Assembly (NCBI RefSeq): GCF_900112665.1 | Contig: NZ_FOMN01000002.1 | Span: 265,659 to 329,658, forward strand | Direction of reading: 5' to 3' | Length of the DNA: 64,000 nt | DNA from: Lactobacillus bombicola | Lineage (GTDB): Bacteria > Bacillota > Bacilli > Lactobacillales > Lactobacillaceae | In this document: positions 51,049 to 59,477 of the stretch, piece after piece | How positions within the stretch are numbered: the first letter of the stretch is position 1 | How the letters are laid out: every line of letters begins with the position of its first letter | Program-made: the position numbers and the translations under genes | Notes under the pieces: model-generated | What the model was told of the DNA's origin: nothing | The model's input: only the letters and a program-made list of their open reading frames with translations | The model's database searches: none

Positions 51049-52092
51049 ATGAAAGTAGGAACATTTATTAAACCAGGTAAAATTGAAGTGCAAGATTACC
51101 CAATGCCTAAACTTAAATCTGGAGATGATGCAATTATTCATGTCGTTCGCGCTTCAGTTTGTGGGTCTGACTTATGGTGGTTTAGGGGACTTTCTCACCG
51201 TGATCCTAATACGACAACTGGACACGAGGCAATTGGTATTGTTGAAAAAGTTGGTACAAACGTGACTAATATTAAACCAGGTGATTTTGTAATCGCTCCT
51301 TTTACCCATGGTTGTGGTCATTGTGCCGCTTGTCTAGCAGGTTTTGATGGAAACTGTTTAAATCAAGGCAATGATACTAACGGTGGCTATCAAGGCGAAT
51401 ATCTTGAATTTCATAATGCTAATTGGGCTTTAGTCAAGATCCCGGGAAAACCACAGAATTACAGTGATGAACAATTAAATGATTTTCTAACATTAGCTGA
51501 TGTTATGGCAACTGGCTACCATGCCGCAGACAGTGCCGAAGTTAAAAATGGTGATACAGTCGTTGTTATTGGTGACGGTGCGGTTGGTCTATGTGGTGTA
51601 ATTGCTGCTAAACTATTGGGAGCCAAAAAAATCATCGCTATGAGTCGCCATGAAGATCGGCAAAAATTAGCAACAGAGTTTGGAGCAACCGATATCGTGC
51701 CAGAAAGAGGCAAACAAGCAGTTGACCACGTAATGACATTAACTAATGGAATAGGTGCTGATGCTGTACTAGAATGTGTAGGTACTGATCAAGCTGTCGC
51801 AACAGCGGTTCAAGTTGGACGTCCCGGTTCAATTGTTGGTCGCGTTGGTGTTCCACAAAGCTCAAGTCTAGATACGCGTAACTTATTCTGGCGCAACATT
51901 GGCTTGCGTGGTGGAATTGCGTCCGTTACTTTTGATGATCGCAAAATTTTACTTGATGCTGTTTTAAATGGAAAAATTCATCCCGGAAAAGTCTTCACTA
52001 AACGCTTTTCTTTAAACCAGATTCAAGAAGCATATGAGGCAATGGATCAACGAGAAGCAATTAAATCTTTATTAATTATCGATTCAGAATAA
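51049..52092 (+). CDS. zinc-dependent alcohol dehydrogenase
   Basis: The 347-residue MDR-family enzyme binds catalytic zinc through Cys (SVCGSDLWW) and GHEAIG. Structural zinc cysteines are in GCGHCAACLAGFDGNC. The NAD motif GDGAVGLCGV follows. AGTAGGAGG precedes the ATG at 51049. An upstream in-frame ATG would overlap the preceding gene by 86 bases. Substrate unknown. Confidence 0.92.
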   Translation: MKVGTFIKPGKIEVQDYPMPKLKSGDDAIIHVVRASVCGSDLWWFRGLSHRDPNTTTGHEAIGIVEKVGTNVTNIKPGDFVIAPFTHGCGHCAACLAGFDGNCLNQGNDTNGGYQGEYLEFHNANWALVKIPGKPQNYSDEQLNDFLTLADVMATGYHAADSAEVKNGDTVVVIGDGAVGLCGVIAAKLLGAKKIIAMSRHEDRQKLATEFGATDIVPERGKQAVDHVMTLTNGIGADAVLECVGTDQAVATAVQVGRPGSIVGRVGVPQSSSLDTRNLFWRNIGLRGGIASVTFDDRKILLDAVLNGKIHPGKVFTKRFSLNQIQEAYEAMDQREAIKSLLIIDSE

Positions 52093-52093
52093 A

Positions 52094-52534
52094 ATGAAAG
52101 TAGATAAAATGAAAATTTTATTCATTAATGCGAGTCAAAATCAAGCAGGTAACACTAGCCGGATGGGAAAGGCTTTTCTTAAAGACAAAGACTTTGAGCA
52201 AATCAATTTAGTTGATTATAAAATTTACCAAATCAATCAACATTATTCCGATGATCAATTTGGAAAAGTATTAGCCAGATTACAAAAAACAGATTGGATT
52301 GTCCTTGGTACACCTGCTTATTGGCATGATATGAGTGGTTATCTCAAAACCTTAATTGAACGAATTGGGCAAGATCCAGAACTGGACACTTTAGCAGGAA
52401 AAAAACTTTCCGTCTTTATTCAAGGTAGTAATCCTGCAGATACGATTAAACCAGTAACTTCAATTATCAAAAGATTTGCTCAAGTCGCTCACATGGAATA
52501 TATTAATATTCAACAAAATTTTACTCAGCATTAA
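52094..52534 (+). CDS. NADPH-dependent FMN reductase-like flavoprotein
   Basis: The 146-residue flavodoxin-fold protein has the FMN-binding start MKILFINASQNQAGNTSRMG and the second loop LGTPAYWHDMSGYLKTLIER. It is shorter than usual (about 170-190) but looks complete. The start is either 52094 or the ATG at 52109. Neither has a strong ribosome binding site, so coupling to the dehydrogenase gene two bases upstream is likely. Confidence 0.82.
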   Translation: MKVDKMKILFINASQNQAGNTSRMGKAFLKDKDFEQINLVDYKIYQINQHYSDDQFGKVLARLQKTDWIVLGTPAYWHDMSGYLKTLIERIGQDPELDTLAGKKLSVFIQGSNPADTIKPVTSIIKRFAQVAHMEYINIQQNFTQH

Positions 52535-52590
52535 TAATTTAGCAAAATCATCTAAAAACAAATGGCAAAATTGAATAAATTTTAACGAAG

Positions 52591-52625
52591 TGAAAGGTTC
52601 TCACATGAGAGCCTTTCACTCTTTT
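52591..52625 (+). terminator. terminator of the MerR-promoter operon
   Basis: GTGAAAGG-TCTC pairs with GAGA-CCTTTCAC around ACAT, followed by TCTTTT. Confidence 0.83.
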
Positions 52626-52733
52626 GATTCTTAAATAAGAATAATATACTTAAGTTATTGCAAGATAAATCAAGCATATTTAATTCATTTAGTTGATATC
52701 CCTGCTATAATGAGGCCGCTAGGAGGTAAAATT

Positions 52734-53261
52734 ATGAACATTAAAAAGTATTTTATTAATTTTCCTTTGAATTTACTTAAGCAACTAAAAATAGTAGGTA
52801 ATCAGGGGCCAAAAATTTGGCAAAAGTTACCAGATAGCAATTATTCCTGGACTCAATCCGGCTTAGAACAAGTAGAAAAATTATTAGCTGATAGTGCCAA
52901 AAATAGCGAACAGGTGCACCAACAATTAGTCCAATTGTCGCACAAAGCAAGCACTGAACTGGTTCCTATTTTTAAAAATCAAGCTTTTTTAAGTTTGCTA
53001 GCCGACAAAATGAAGCTTTCACCAAAAGCAGTTAACACAATTAGAAATCTATTAAATCGTTTCGATCAAAAAAATAGTCCATTTCCTGCAACTAAATTAT
53101 TAGTTATCGTTCTTTTTATCGCTTTTAGTAGTCAAATACCGCTTATTATCAAAAAAACATTTAATCCTAAAAAATCAATTTTATCAATTATGTCTATCTT
53201 AGATTATATTCTAACTGCAATTGATCTTGCCAAAAAATTCAAAGCAAGTAATACTAAATAA
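52734..53261 (+). CDS. hypothetical protein with one membrane segment
   Basis: From the ATG at 52734, with AGGAGG well placed before it, the protein is 175 residues. The N-terminal part is basic and helical with little hydrophobicity. One likely membrane segment lies at about 118-138 (TKLLVIVLFIAFSSQIPLI), followed by a basic tail. I know no family for it. It is a single-gene unit before a terminator and the small peptide gene. Confidence 0.65.
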   Translation: MNIKKYFINFPLNLLKQLKIVGNQGPKIWQKLPDSNYSWTQSGLEQVEKLLADSAKNSEQVHQQLVQLSHKASTELVPIFKNQAFLSLLADKMKLSPKAVNTIRNLLNRFDQKNSPFPATKLLVIVLFIAFSSQIPLIIKKTFNPKKSILSIMSILDYILTAIDLAKKFKASNTK

Positions 53262-53360
53262 TTGTTACAGCTAACATAAATGATAGGACAAAACTAAAGC
53301 ATGTCATAAATAACGATAACACGACATGAATTTTTAAATCTTATACAGCATAGAGAAATA

Positions 53361-53397
53361 AAAAAAGCCTTATTCTTATTTAGAATAAGGCTTTTTT
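53361..53397. terminator. bidirectional terminator
   Basis: AAAAAAGCCTTATTC pairs with GAATAAGGCTTTTTT around a seven-base loop. On the minus strand it directly follows the small peptide gene. On the plus strand it is 100 bases after the hypothetical gene. Confidence 0.88.
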
Positions 53398-53411
53398 GTT
53401 ATTACTTGGCA

Positions 53412-53471
53412 TTAAGCAAAGATGTGCTTAAGCGTGTCAAGAATAAGTTGCAAAATTTGTAACCAGTTCAT
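53412..53471 (-). CDS. 19-residue amphipathic peptide
   Basis: The frame encodes MNWLQILQLILDTLKHIFA. GGGGGG ends eight bases before the ATG, a strong match to the anti-Shine-Dalgarno end. A consensus promoter lies 45-70 bases upstream and a terminator follows directly, so this is a complete small transcription unit. The residues place hydrophobic side chains on one helix face, as in short membrane-active peptides such as modulins or type I toxins. No signal peptide or export motif. I do not recognise a family. It could also be a small regulatory RNA that happens to hold a frame. Confidence 0.6.
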   Translation of the reverse strand: MNWLQILQLILDTLKHIFA

Positions 53472-53514
53472 GTTAACGTCCCCCCATTTAGATATTAGCA
53501 TTAAGCCAAGAAAT

Positions 53515-53543
53515 ATAATATAACAAAATTAAAATTTTTGCAA
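53515..53543 (-). promoter_or_regulatory. promoter of the small peptide gene
   Basis: TTGCAA (53543-53538), 17-bp spacer and TATTAT (53520-53515). The transcript would begin near 53508. The rest of the gene-free stretch up to 53711 is AT-rich, with nothing I can name except the promoter-proximal A/T runs. Confidence 0.7.
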
Positions 53544-53711
53544 TATATAAAAATTATTAATAATAGATAATACTATTAATATATAGTTTAATTATATAGT
53601 ATATATGGATTGAACAAAACTATAATATCGCATTACCATTAATGTTTATACAGATTATTTTATTTTTCTGTTAAAAAAATAAAATAATCTATTCTAATAT
53701 ACAATTAAAAA

Positions 53712-54890
53712 TTATACTCTATTTATCCAACAATCTAACCCATTTTTTAAACGATTTAACCCATCTTGCACCATGGATAATGGACAGGCCAAATTCATTC
53801 GTAAAAATTGGTTCCCATTTCCACGATAAATATTTCCGGGTGCTAGAATTAGCCCTGTTGCTTGACGTAAATAAGCCGCTAATTCTGAAGAATTGCTACT
53901 TAACTGTCCAACATTTAACCATAACAAATAAGTTGCCGTCCCCGAGACAACTTTTATGCTAGGAATTTCTCGACTGATAAAATTCTCAGCATAAGTAAAA
54001 TTTGACCTTAACTCTGCTAATAATGCTTGCCGCCACTCATGACCTTGCTCATAAGCAGCAATTGTTCCGGGAATTGCTAATAAATTTGGTTCAGCTACTT
54101 CATCACTATTTATTCCGCGATTAACCTGTGCTCGCAAATTAGCATCAGGTACTATGATTGTAGCAGCATGGAGCGCAGCCACATTAAAAGTTTTACTTGG
54201 AGAGACTAACGAAATAACTTGAGCCAGGCTTTCACCATTAACTGCAAAGGCTGGCGTATAATCTTCACCATTTCTAACTAAATCGCCATGAATTTCATCT
54301 GATAGTAAGATAACATGATTTTGATAACAAAGATCCGCTAAATGTTGCACTTCTGCCTTAGTCCATACTTTGCCAATAGGATTATGCGGATTACAAAAAA
54401 TCATCAAGCTAGTCAGTGGCTGGGCTAATTTTGCTGCTAGATCCTGCCAATCAATGTGATATTCATTATCAGCAAACTTTAAATCGCTACTCAAAACATG
54501 CCGCCCATTATTTTCAATCGAATTATAAAAAACATTGTAAACTGGCGCTTGTACTAAAACATTGTCACCAATTTGCGATACACGACGCACAATTGCAGAA
54601 ATAGCTGGCACAACTCCAGTAGTAAAGAGCATCCACTCAGTTTTAGGACGCTGATTGTGTTCTTTTTCATACCAGTCAGCAACAGCCTCAAAATAATTAT
54701 CTCTTGGCCATTCATAACCAAAGCAACCTAAGGAAATTTTTTCTTTCAGTGCTGCAATAATTTCGGGAGCTGTCTTAAAGTCCATATCAGCAAGCGACAT
54801 GGGCAACTCCCCAGCTTGAACAGCCCACTTTACTGAATCAGTTTGGCGCCGATCAGGGGCATTAATAAAATCATACTTATTTTCCATCAT
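53712..54890 (-). CDS. MalY/PatB-type cystathionine beta-lyase
   Basis: The 392-residue PLP enzyme cleaves C-S bonds of cystathionine or cysteine conjugates, or has a related transaminase-like role. The PLP lysine is in SLVSPSKTFNVAALHAA. LSDEIHGDLV and IFCNPHNPIGKVW are the MalY class motifs. Its start follows the DUF3737 stop without a gap, so the two genes are translated together. Confidence 0.92.
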   Translation of the reverse strand: MMENKYDFINAPDRRQTDSVKWAVQAGELPMSLADMDFKTAPEIIAALKEKISLGCFGYEWPRDNYFEAVADWYEKEHNQRPKTEWMLFTTGVVPAISAIVRRVSQIGDNVLVQAPVYNVFYNSIENNGRHVLSSDLKFADNEYHIDWQDLAAKLAQPLTSLMIFCNPHNPIGKVWTKAEVQHLADLCYQNHVILLSDEIHGDLVRNGEDYTPAFAVNGESLAQVISLVSPSKTFNVAALHAATIIVPDANLRAQVNRGINSDEVAEPNLLAIPGTIAAYEQGHEWRQALLAELRSNFTYAENFISREIPSIKVVSGTATYLLWLNVGQLSSNSSELAAYLRQATGLILAPGNIYRGNGNQFLRMNLACPLSMVQDGLNRLKNGLDCWINRV

Positions 54891-55781
54891 TTAATCCTCG
54901 GGTTTCTGATTTAAATCTGAACAAACAGTTCTTATACCGATCTTATCACATACAACCTGCGTCTTATCTGGAGAGACTTTATTGGGATCAATAATTAATG
55001 TACCTATTTCTGGGGCAACAATTTTACCAGAGATAGGATTTTTGACACTATCAATCTTAGTCGTCACTTCAACATCAAGCTTTGATACATATTCAAAAGC
55101 TAAGTCTGTATGAAACAAGCTAGTATTTTTCATTTTAAGTTGATTAATGTAATTTAAGCCTTGATTGCTTTCAATTTTACAATTGATAAACTTAATATTT
55201 TTACTATTCCAAGCCAAATATTCACCAACAATTGTGGAATCATAGACAGTCACATTTTCACAATTCCAGAAGGCATCTTTTGAAATTAAGGTAGAATGAT
55301 GTACCTCAACATTTTTTGCGCCATCAAAAGCATAGTTGCCAATAATACTTACCTGGTCAAGATAAATATTCGCACTATCTTTACCAAAATAAGCGCCATT
55401 AACCTGACAATTGGTCATTTTGATATCTTGGCAGCTCCACATTGTTTCTTCAGCATTAGCAAAATGAACGTGGTCTAACTTAATGCCGGCTGATCTTCTA
55501 AACAACTTAGGAGCCTGAAGGGCTGAATTCGTCATTTTAATATTTTGGGTATACCAGATGCCGCTGCGCGCCATGGTTTCAAACGTAGTATTCTCAACTT
55601 CAATATCGGTGTCATACCACAAAGGATATTTCCATTTGAAAATTGAATTTTTAATATTCAGATTATGCGCTTCTTTGAGCGGTGACTCACCTTCTCCAAA
55701 AACAATACCTGCCAATTCGGCTTTTTTAAGTCCAAAAAGGATTCGTTCGCCTGTAAAGTAGTGGTTCTTAATACTATTCAT
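54891..55781 (-). CDS. DUF3737 right-handed beta-helix protein
   Basis: The 296-residue protein has many short strands with Asn, Val and Ile, as in KNIKFINCKIESN and ENVTVYDSTIVGE. This repeating pattern marks the DUF3737 beta-helix family. Function is not known. The start at 55781 (MNSIKNHYF) has GGGAGAGGG before it, so the longer frame to 55799 is rejected. It is coupled to malY downstream. Confidence 0.85.
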   Translation of the reverse strand: MNSIKNHYFTGERILFGLKKAELAGIVFGEGESPLKEAHNLNIKNSIFKWKYPLWYDTDIEVENTTFETMARSGIWYTQNIKMTNSALQAPKLFRRSAGIKLDHVHFANAEETMWSCQDIKMTNCQVNGAYFGKDSANIYLDQVSIIGNYAFDGAKNVEVHHSTLISKDAFWNCENVTVYDSTIVGEYLAWNSKNIKFINCKIESNQGLNYINQLKMKNTSLFHTDLAFEYVSKLDVEVTTKIDSVKNPISGKIVAPEIGTLIIDPNKVSPDKTQVVCDKIGIRTVCSDLNQKPED

Positions 55782-55954
55782 TATCCCTCTCCCTATCATA
55801 ATCTTTGCATATTTTAATTATTAAACAAAAATCATTTAATTTAAAATACCAATTACTTAATACTAAGTATTACTAAAAGTTATCGTCAGGGGGATAGGAT
55901 ATTTAACTTTAAAAAAGCCAAATTCATATAAAATTTTATTTTTTGCTAATTACA

Positions 55955-56812
55955 TCATTCATCATCTGTTGCATTCTCAATTTGCTTTAGGTGAATAACT
56001 AAGTAAAGCCGTTCACTGCTATTTAATTTATATTCCATTTCTTGGTAAAAATAATCTTGTAATTTTTTAAGTGTTTCTCTTAATTCGGGAAATTGTTTTA
56101 AAAAGGAATCCAATATCTGTCTATTATCCGAGGACGTATTTACTAAATACTTACTATTACTTTGAATTTGCGTAATTAAGAATCTTAAGTGTATTGTCAA
56201 GCGTTCCAAAGATGTGGGTTGAGCAGGATAACCTAAATCTGAAATAATAATTTGCAGTACTTTACTTAGGTGTAGCGTAACAAAATTTTCACTTAATTGC
56301 TGATTCTCATTAATCGGACTAATTTCATTTTCCACAAAATGAATTGCTATTAAGCCTGCTTCACCAGGTGGTAATATTACATTAAAAGTTGTATTGATTC
56401 TTTTAACACTTTCTTGTGCAACATTATATTCTAATGGATAAACATCCCTGACACTAGCAAGTGAAGACACATCATGTTCACTACTCCGCTTTACTGCAAA
56501 GTAAATATGGTCTGCTAAACTAATAATCAAAAATTGATTAAATGTTGTATTGAGTTTTTTCTCTGCATATTCAATGATATTTTTAGAAATTGCCAGATAT
56601 TCTATTGGCACACTCTCAAGTAAATTTGATAGTGAATTAAGCCATTCAGGATCCCTAATATTTTTAATAAAAGTTTGTACATCTTTACTTTTTGCTATTT
56701 CATCTCCTGGATGTTTTTTAAATCCTATTCCTTTACCAAAAAGAATTGCTTGTTGATGATTTTGATCACTAACTAAAACAACATTATTGTTAAAGACTTT
56801 GATTACTTTCAT
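55955..56812 (-). CDS. BglG/LicT-type antiterminator in a mannose-class PTS operon
   Basis: The 285-residue protein has the RNA-binding domain (about 1-55, FNNNVVLVSD and GKGIGFKKHPGD) and two PTS-regulation domains. The four regulatory histidines are His102, His158, His208 and His274. It closes the esterase-PTS operon, 11 bases after the EIIA gene. Two identical RAT/terminator leaders in this operon are its likely targets. Control of a mannose-class PTS by a BglG-type protein is unusual, because LevR-type activators are the common partners. Confidence 0.92.
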   Translation of the reverse strand: MKVIKVFNNNVVLVSDQNHQQAILFGKGIGFKKHPGDEIAKSKDVQTFIKNIRDPEWLNSLSNLLESVPIEYLAISKNIIEYAEKKLNTTFNQFLIISLADHIYFAVKRSSEHDVSSLASVRDVYPLEYNVAQESVKRINTTFNVILPPGEAGLIAIHFVENEISPINENQQLSENFVTLHLSKVLQIIISDLGYPAQPTSLERLTIHLRFLITQIQSNSKYLVNTSSDNRQILDSFLKQFPELRETLKKLQDYFYQEMEYKLNSSERLYLVIHLKQIENATDDE

Positions 56813-56823
56813 TTTACTAATTC

Positions 56824-57240
56824 CTACTCATCATCTGATTCATTATTATCAATATAATTATTCATATAAATCATCTGACTCTTCGCCTCCTTAATTAATT
56901 CACTTATTTTTTCATTTGAAAGATAATCGCCAGTATCAAGTACAATTGACAAAGCTATAGCTAGATTTATTCCCGTAATCACATTAACATGTCTCTCATT
57001 AATAAGTTGTGTACAATTTTGATTAACACTTCCACCCAATAAATCAGTTAATAAAAAGACTTGATCTTGAGAATTAAAACCATCAATCAGTTTAATAAGT
57101 TTATCAATTGGAAATTCATTTTCTTCATTCTCATAGGCACAAATAAAGTGCAAATTCTGAATATTTCCAGCAAAAAACTTAATTGTTTCTACCATCCCTT
57201 GTGACATTGTTTTATGCGATATAATTATTATTTGTTTCAT
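56824..57240 (-). CDS. PTS EIIA component, mannose class
   Basis: The 138-residue protein accepts phosphate from HPr and gives it to EIIB. The active His9 is in IISHKTMSQGM, the usual early position in EIIA-Man. FLLTDLLGGSVNQNC matches the family's TDLFGGSP-like motif. The gene is last of the four PTS genes, one base after EIID. Confidence 0.88.
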   Translation of the reverse strand: MKQIIIISHKTMSQGMVETIKFFAGNIQNLHFICAYENEENEFPIDKLIKLIDGFNSQDQVFLLTDLLGGSVNQNCTQLINERHVNVITGINLAIALSIVLDTGDYLSNEKISELIKEAKSQMIYMNNYIDNNESDDE

Positions 57241-57241
57241 A

Positions 57242-58063
57242 TTATGCCTTAAAAATACCTAGTCCTGCTCCAGCCATTGCAATAATGATTACCATTAAAA
57301 TTAAAGTTGTCATTTTATGACCCTTTTTAAGCATCCAGTATAATAACCCAGTTAACAGTACGGGCATTAATCCTGGCATTAATTGATCTAAGATTTGTTG
57401 CCCTGTCAAAGATACGCCTGCTTGACTAAACTTTAGTGCCAATTTGAAATTAACTGTTGCTGGAACTATCGCACCAATTACGGCAATGCCTAATACCGAA
57501 ACTGCATCAGTTAAAGCAGAAAGCTTATCGCTCATATTAGTCATTAATGATGTGCCTGATTGATAACCAACATTATATAAAAATGAGCGTAAGAAAAAGA
57601 ATAGTATATAAATTGTTGCATAGATCCACATACCTATACTACTGCCATGTTTTCCCATTGAAGCAGCAATAGCTCCTAATACTGTTGGAAATAATACCCA
57701 AATCAATGTGTCCCCAATTCCAGAAAAAGGGCCCATTAAGGCAGCTTTTAAATCTTGGACAGCTTGAAGAGATTTGTTTTTACCCTTTTCCTCAATTGCT
57801 AAAGTTGCTCCCGTAATAATTGGAGAAACCCATGGATTACAGTTATAAAACTTAAATTGATTATCAATTGACTCTTGCAAACCATCTGGATCATCTTTAT
57901 AGATTTTACTTAAAGCAGGGAATAATTCCCAAACAAGCGTAGCTGCAAAGCCACTATCATAGTTATATGTACTAATTGCCAAATAGTGCCTTCTCATCGC
58001 ACGCCAAAGATCTTTTTTTGTTAAAACTTGATCATTTTTTTCCACTACATTGTCCCTATTCAT
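57242..58063 (-). CDS. PTS EIID component, mannose class
   Basis: The 273-residue membrane protein forms the sugar channel with EIIC. LTKKDLWRAMRRHYLAISTYNYDSGFA is the usual EIID start, and GPFSGIGDTLIWVLFPT is the conserved central motif. Its start overlaps the EIIC end by eight bases. Confidence 0.93.
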   Translation of the reverse strand: MNRDNVVEKNDQVLTKKDLWRAMRRHYLAISTYNYDSGFAATLVWELFPALSKIYKDDPDGLQESIDNQFKFYNCNPWVSPIITGATLAIEEKGKNKSLQAVQDLKAALMGPFSGIGDTLIWVLFPTVLGAIAASMGKHGSSIGMWIYATIYILFFFLRSFLYNVGYQSGTSLMTNMSDKLSALTDAVSVLGIAVIGAIVPATVNFKLALKFSQAGVSLTGQQILDQLMPGLMPVLLTGLLYWMLKKGHKMTTLILMVIIIAMAGAGLGIFKA

Positions 58064-58847
58064 CTTCCATATCCTCCTCTGTCATTCCATTTGTTGTAGT
58101 TACCAAGCTATTACCACTATTTGAATGATTCATAAATGTTGGTATTGCACCAGCTGTTCCGATTAAAGCAACACCTAGAACCGGCATTTTTAAATATGCG
58201 GTTAAAGCAAACCCGATTAATAACCAGTAACCATATTTTTTAAGAGGCATGTAAGTTAACAACATTGCCATCCCAACTGCTGGCAACATTCCACCAGCTA
58301 CATTTAAGCCAACGGTAAACCAGGCTGGCATAAAGTTAAGAATGCTACTAACCACAGTTTTACCAAATAGCACAGCAATAAATACAGGAATAGCTGATTC
58401 AAGAGGCATCAACACAGTCATAACAGGGATAAGGTTTCTCATTTTTCTATATTGGCGTTTATTAGCTAAATCATGCGCCTTATTGGTAATAAACGAGTTG
58501 ATAATCTTTAATAAAACATCTAATTGAATACATATCATTCCTACAGGAATACCTAGAGCCAAGCCAGCTGCCATTCCCTTACCTGCAGTAATTGCTACAG
58601 TTGTTGAAATAATAGCTGCAACTGCATAGTCCGGCGTAGAACTACCTCCTAAAGCAGCCACTCCCAGCGACATTAGCTGAATAGTTGCACCAACTATGAG
58701 TCCCATTTGAAAGTCGCCTAATAAAGCACCAACTACACAAGACCAAAACATATAATTCATTGAAATGATTTGAGTTGTTTCAAAATCTAATCTTTGGATA
58801 TAAGCAATAACTGTAATCAAAATTACTTGCCAAATTGTTAGACCCAT
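58056..58847 (-). CDS. PTS EIIC component, mannose class
   Basis: The 263-residue membrane protein has about seven hydrophobic segments. LGALLGDFQMGLIVGATIQLMSLG and ALGGSSTPDYAVAAI are the EIIC-Man/Sor motifs. It lies two bases after EIIB and overlaps EIID. Confidence 0.93.
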   Translation of the reverse strand: MGLTIWQVILITVIAYIQRLDFETTQIISMNYMFWSCVVGALLGDFQMGLIVGATIQLMSLGVAALGGSSTPDYAVAAIISTTVAITAGKGMAAGLALGIPVGMICIQLDVLLKIINSFITNKAHDLANKRQYRKMRNLIPVMTVLMPLESAIPVFIAVLFGKTVVSSILNFMPAWFTVGLNVAGGMLPAVGMAMLLTYMPLKKYGYWLLIGFALTAYLKMPVLGVALIGTAGAIPTFMNHSNSGNSLVTTTNGMTEEDMEDE

Positions 58848-58849
58848 AA

Positions 58850-59344
58850 TTAAGCACCAGCTTTCTTATTACCTAAAACTTCTGCAACATCAACACTATC
58901 ATCCTGCGGAACATATTTAGAAATGATTTTACATCCTTTAGCAATAATTTCTTTATATGTATCAACTTGCTTTGATTTTATATATGCTCTATTAGTTACT
59001 TTAATTGCATCATCAAAAGTTAAAGTACCACCCAAAATGAGTTCAGAAATTTTTTCTCCCTGTTCAATTAAATTTAAAAATACATCTGGTGTTTGTGATA
59101 CAATAAAAACTTTCTGTCGATCATATTTATGATTTTTGAAGTTGTCCAATGCTTTTTGTTTAGTAATGATTGATACTGCCATACCTGATGGACGTCCAAG
59201 TTTCATAGCTTGCTTTTTTTGTGGGTCATTGGCTACCCCATCATCAACCACCATTACTCTTGTAGCATTTGAATCTGGTGCCCAACTGGTTGCTACTATA
59301 CCATGTAATAAACGATTATCAATTCTTGCTCCTACAATTGCCAT
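58850..59344 (-). CDS. PTS EIIB component, mannose class
   Basis: The 164-residue cytoplasmic protein takes phosphate from EIIA on His15 in RIDNRLLHGIVATSW. The rest, GGTLTFDDAIKVTNRAYI, fits the sorbose/N-acetylgalactosamine-like subgroup rather than glucose/mannose ManX. The substrate is unknown. It is first of the four PTS genes, behind a RAT and terminator. Confidence 0.92.
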   Translation of the reverse strand: MAIVGARIDNRLLHGIVATSWAPDSNATRVMVVDDGVANDPQKKQAMKLGRPSGMAVSIITKQKALDNFKNHKYDRQKVFIVSQTPDVFLNLIEQGEKISELILGGTLTFDDAIKVTNRAYIKSKQVDTYKEIIAKGCKIISKYVPQDDSVDVAEVLGNKKAGA

Positions 59345-59363
59345 TATTTATTCCTCCAAAAAA

Positions 59364-59422
59364 CAAAAAACCAAAACAATGATTATTGACACAATTTGAC
59401 GTGTATAAATCATTATTTTGGT
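59364..59422 (-). terminator. leader terminator before EIIB
   Basis: AACCAAAA and AATGATT pair with AATCATT and TTTTGGTT across the loop, then TTTTTTG on the minus strand. Its 5' arm overlaps the RAT. Confidence 0.8.
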
Positions 59423-59450
59423 TTCGCCAGTTTTTAAACTGTTACGATCC
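59420..59450 (-). promoter_or_regulatory. RAT, mannose-class operon copy 2
   Basis: The 31-nt element GGATCGTAACAG...CTGGCGAAACC is identical to the copy at 60646. It separates the esterase gene from the PTS genes, so antitermination acts again inside the operon. Confidence 0.85.
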
Positions 59451-59477
59451 TTTATTTAATTTTCTTTATCTTATCAA

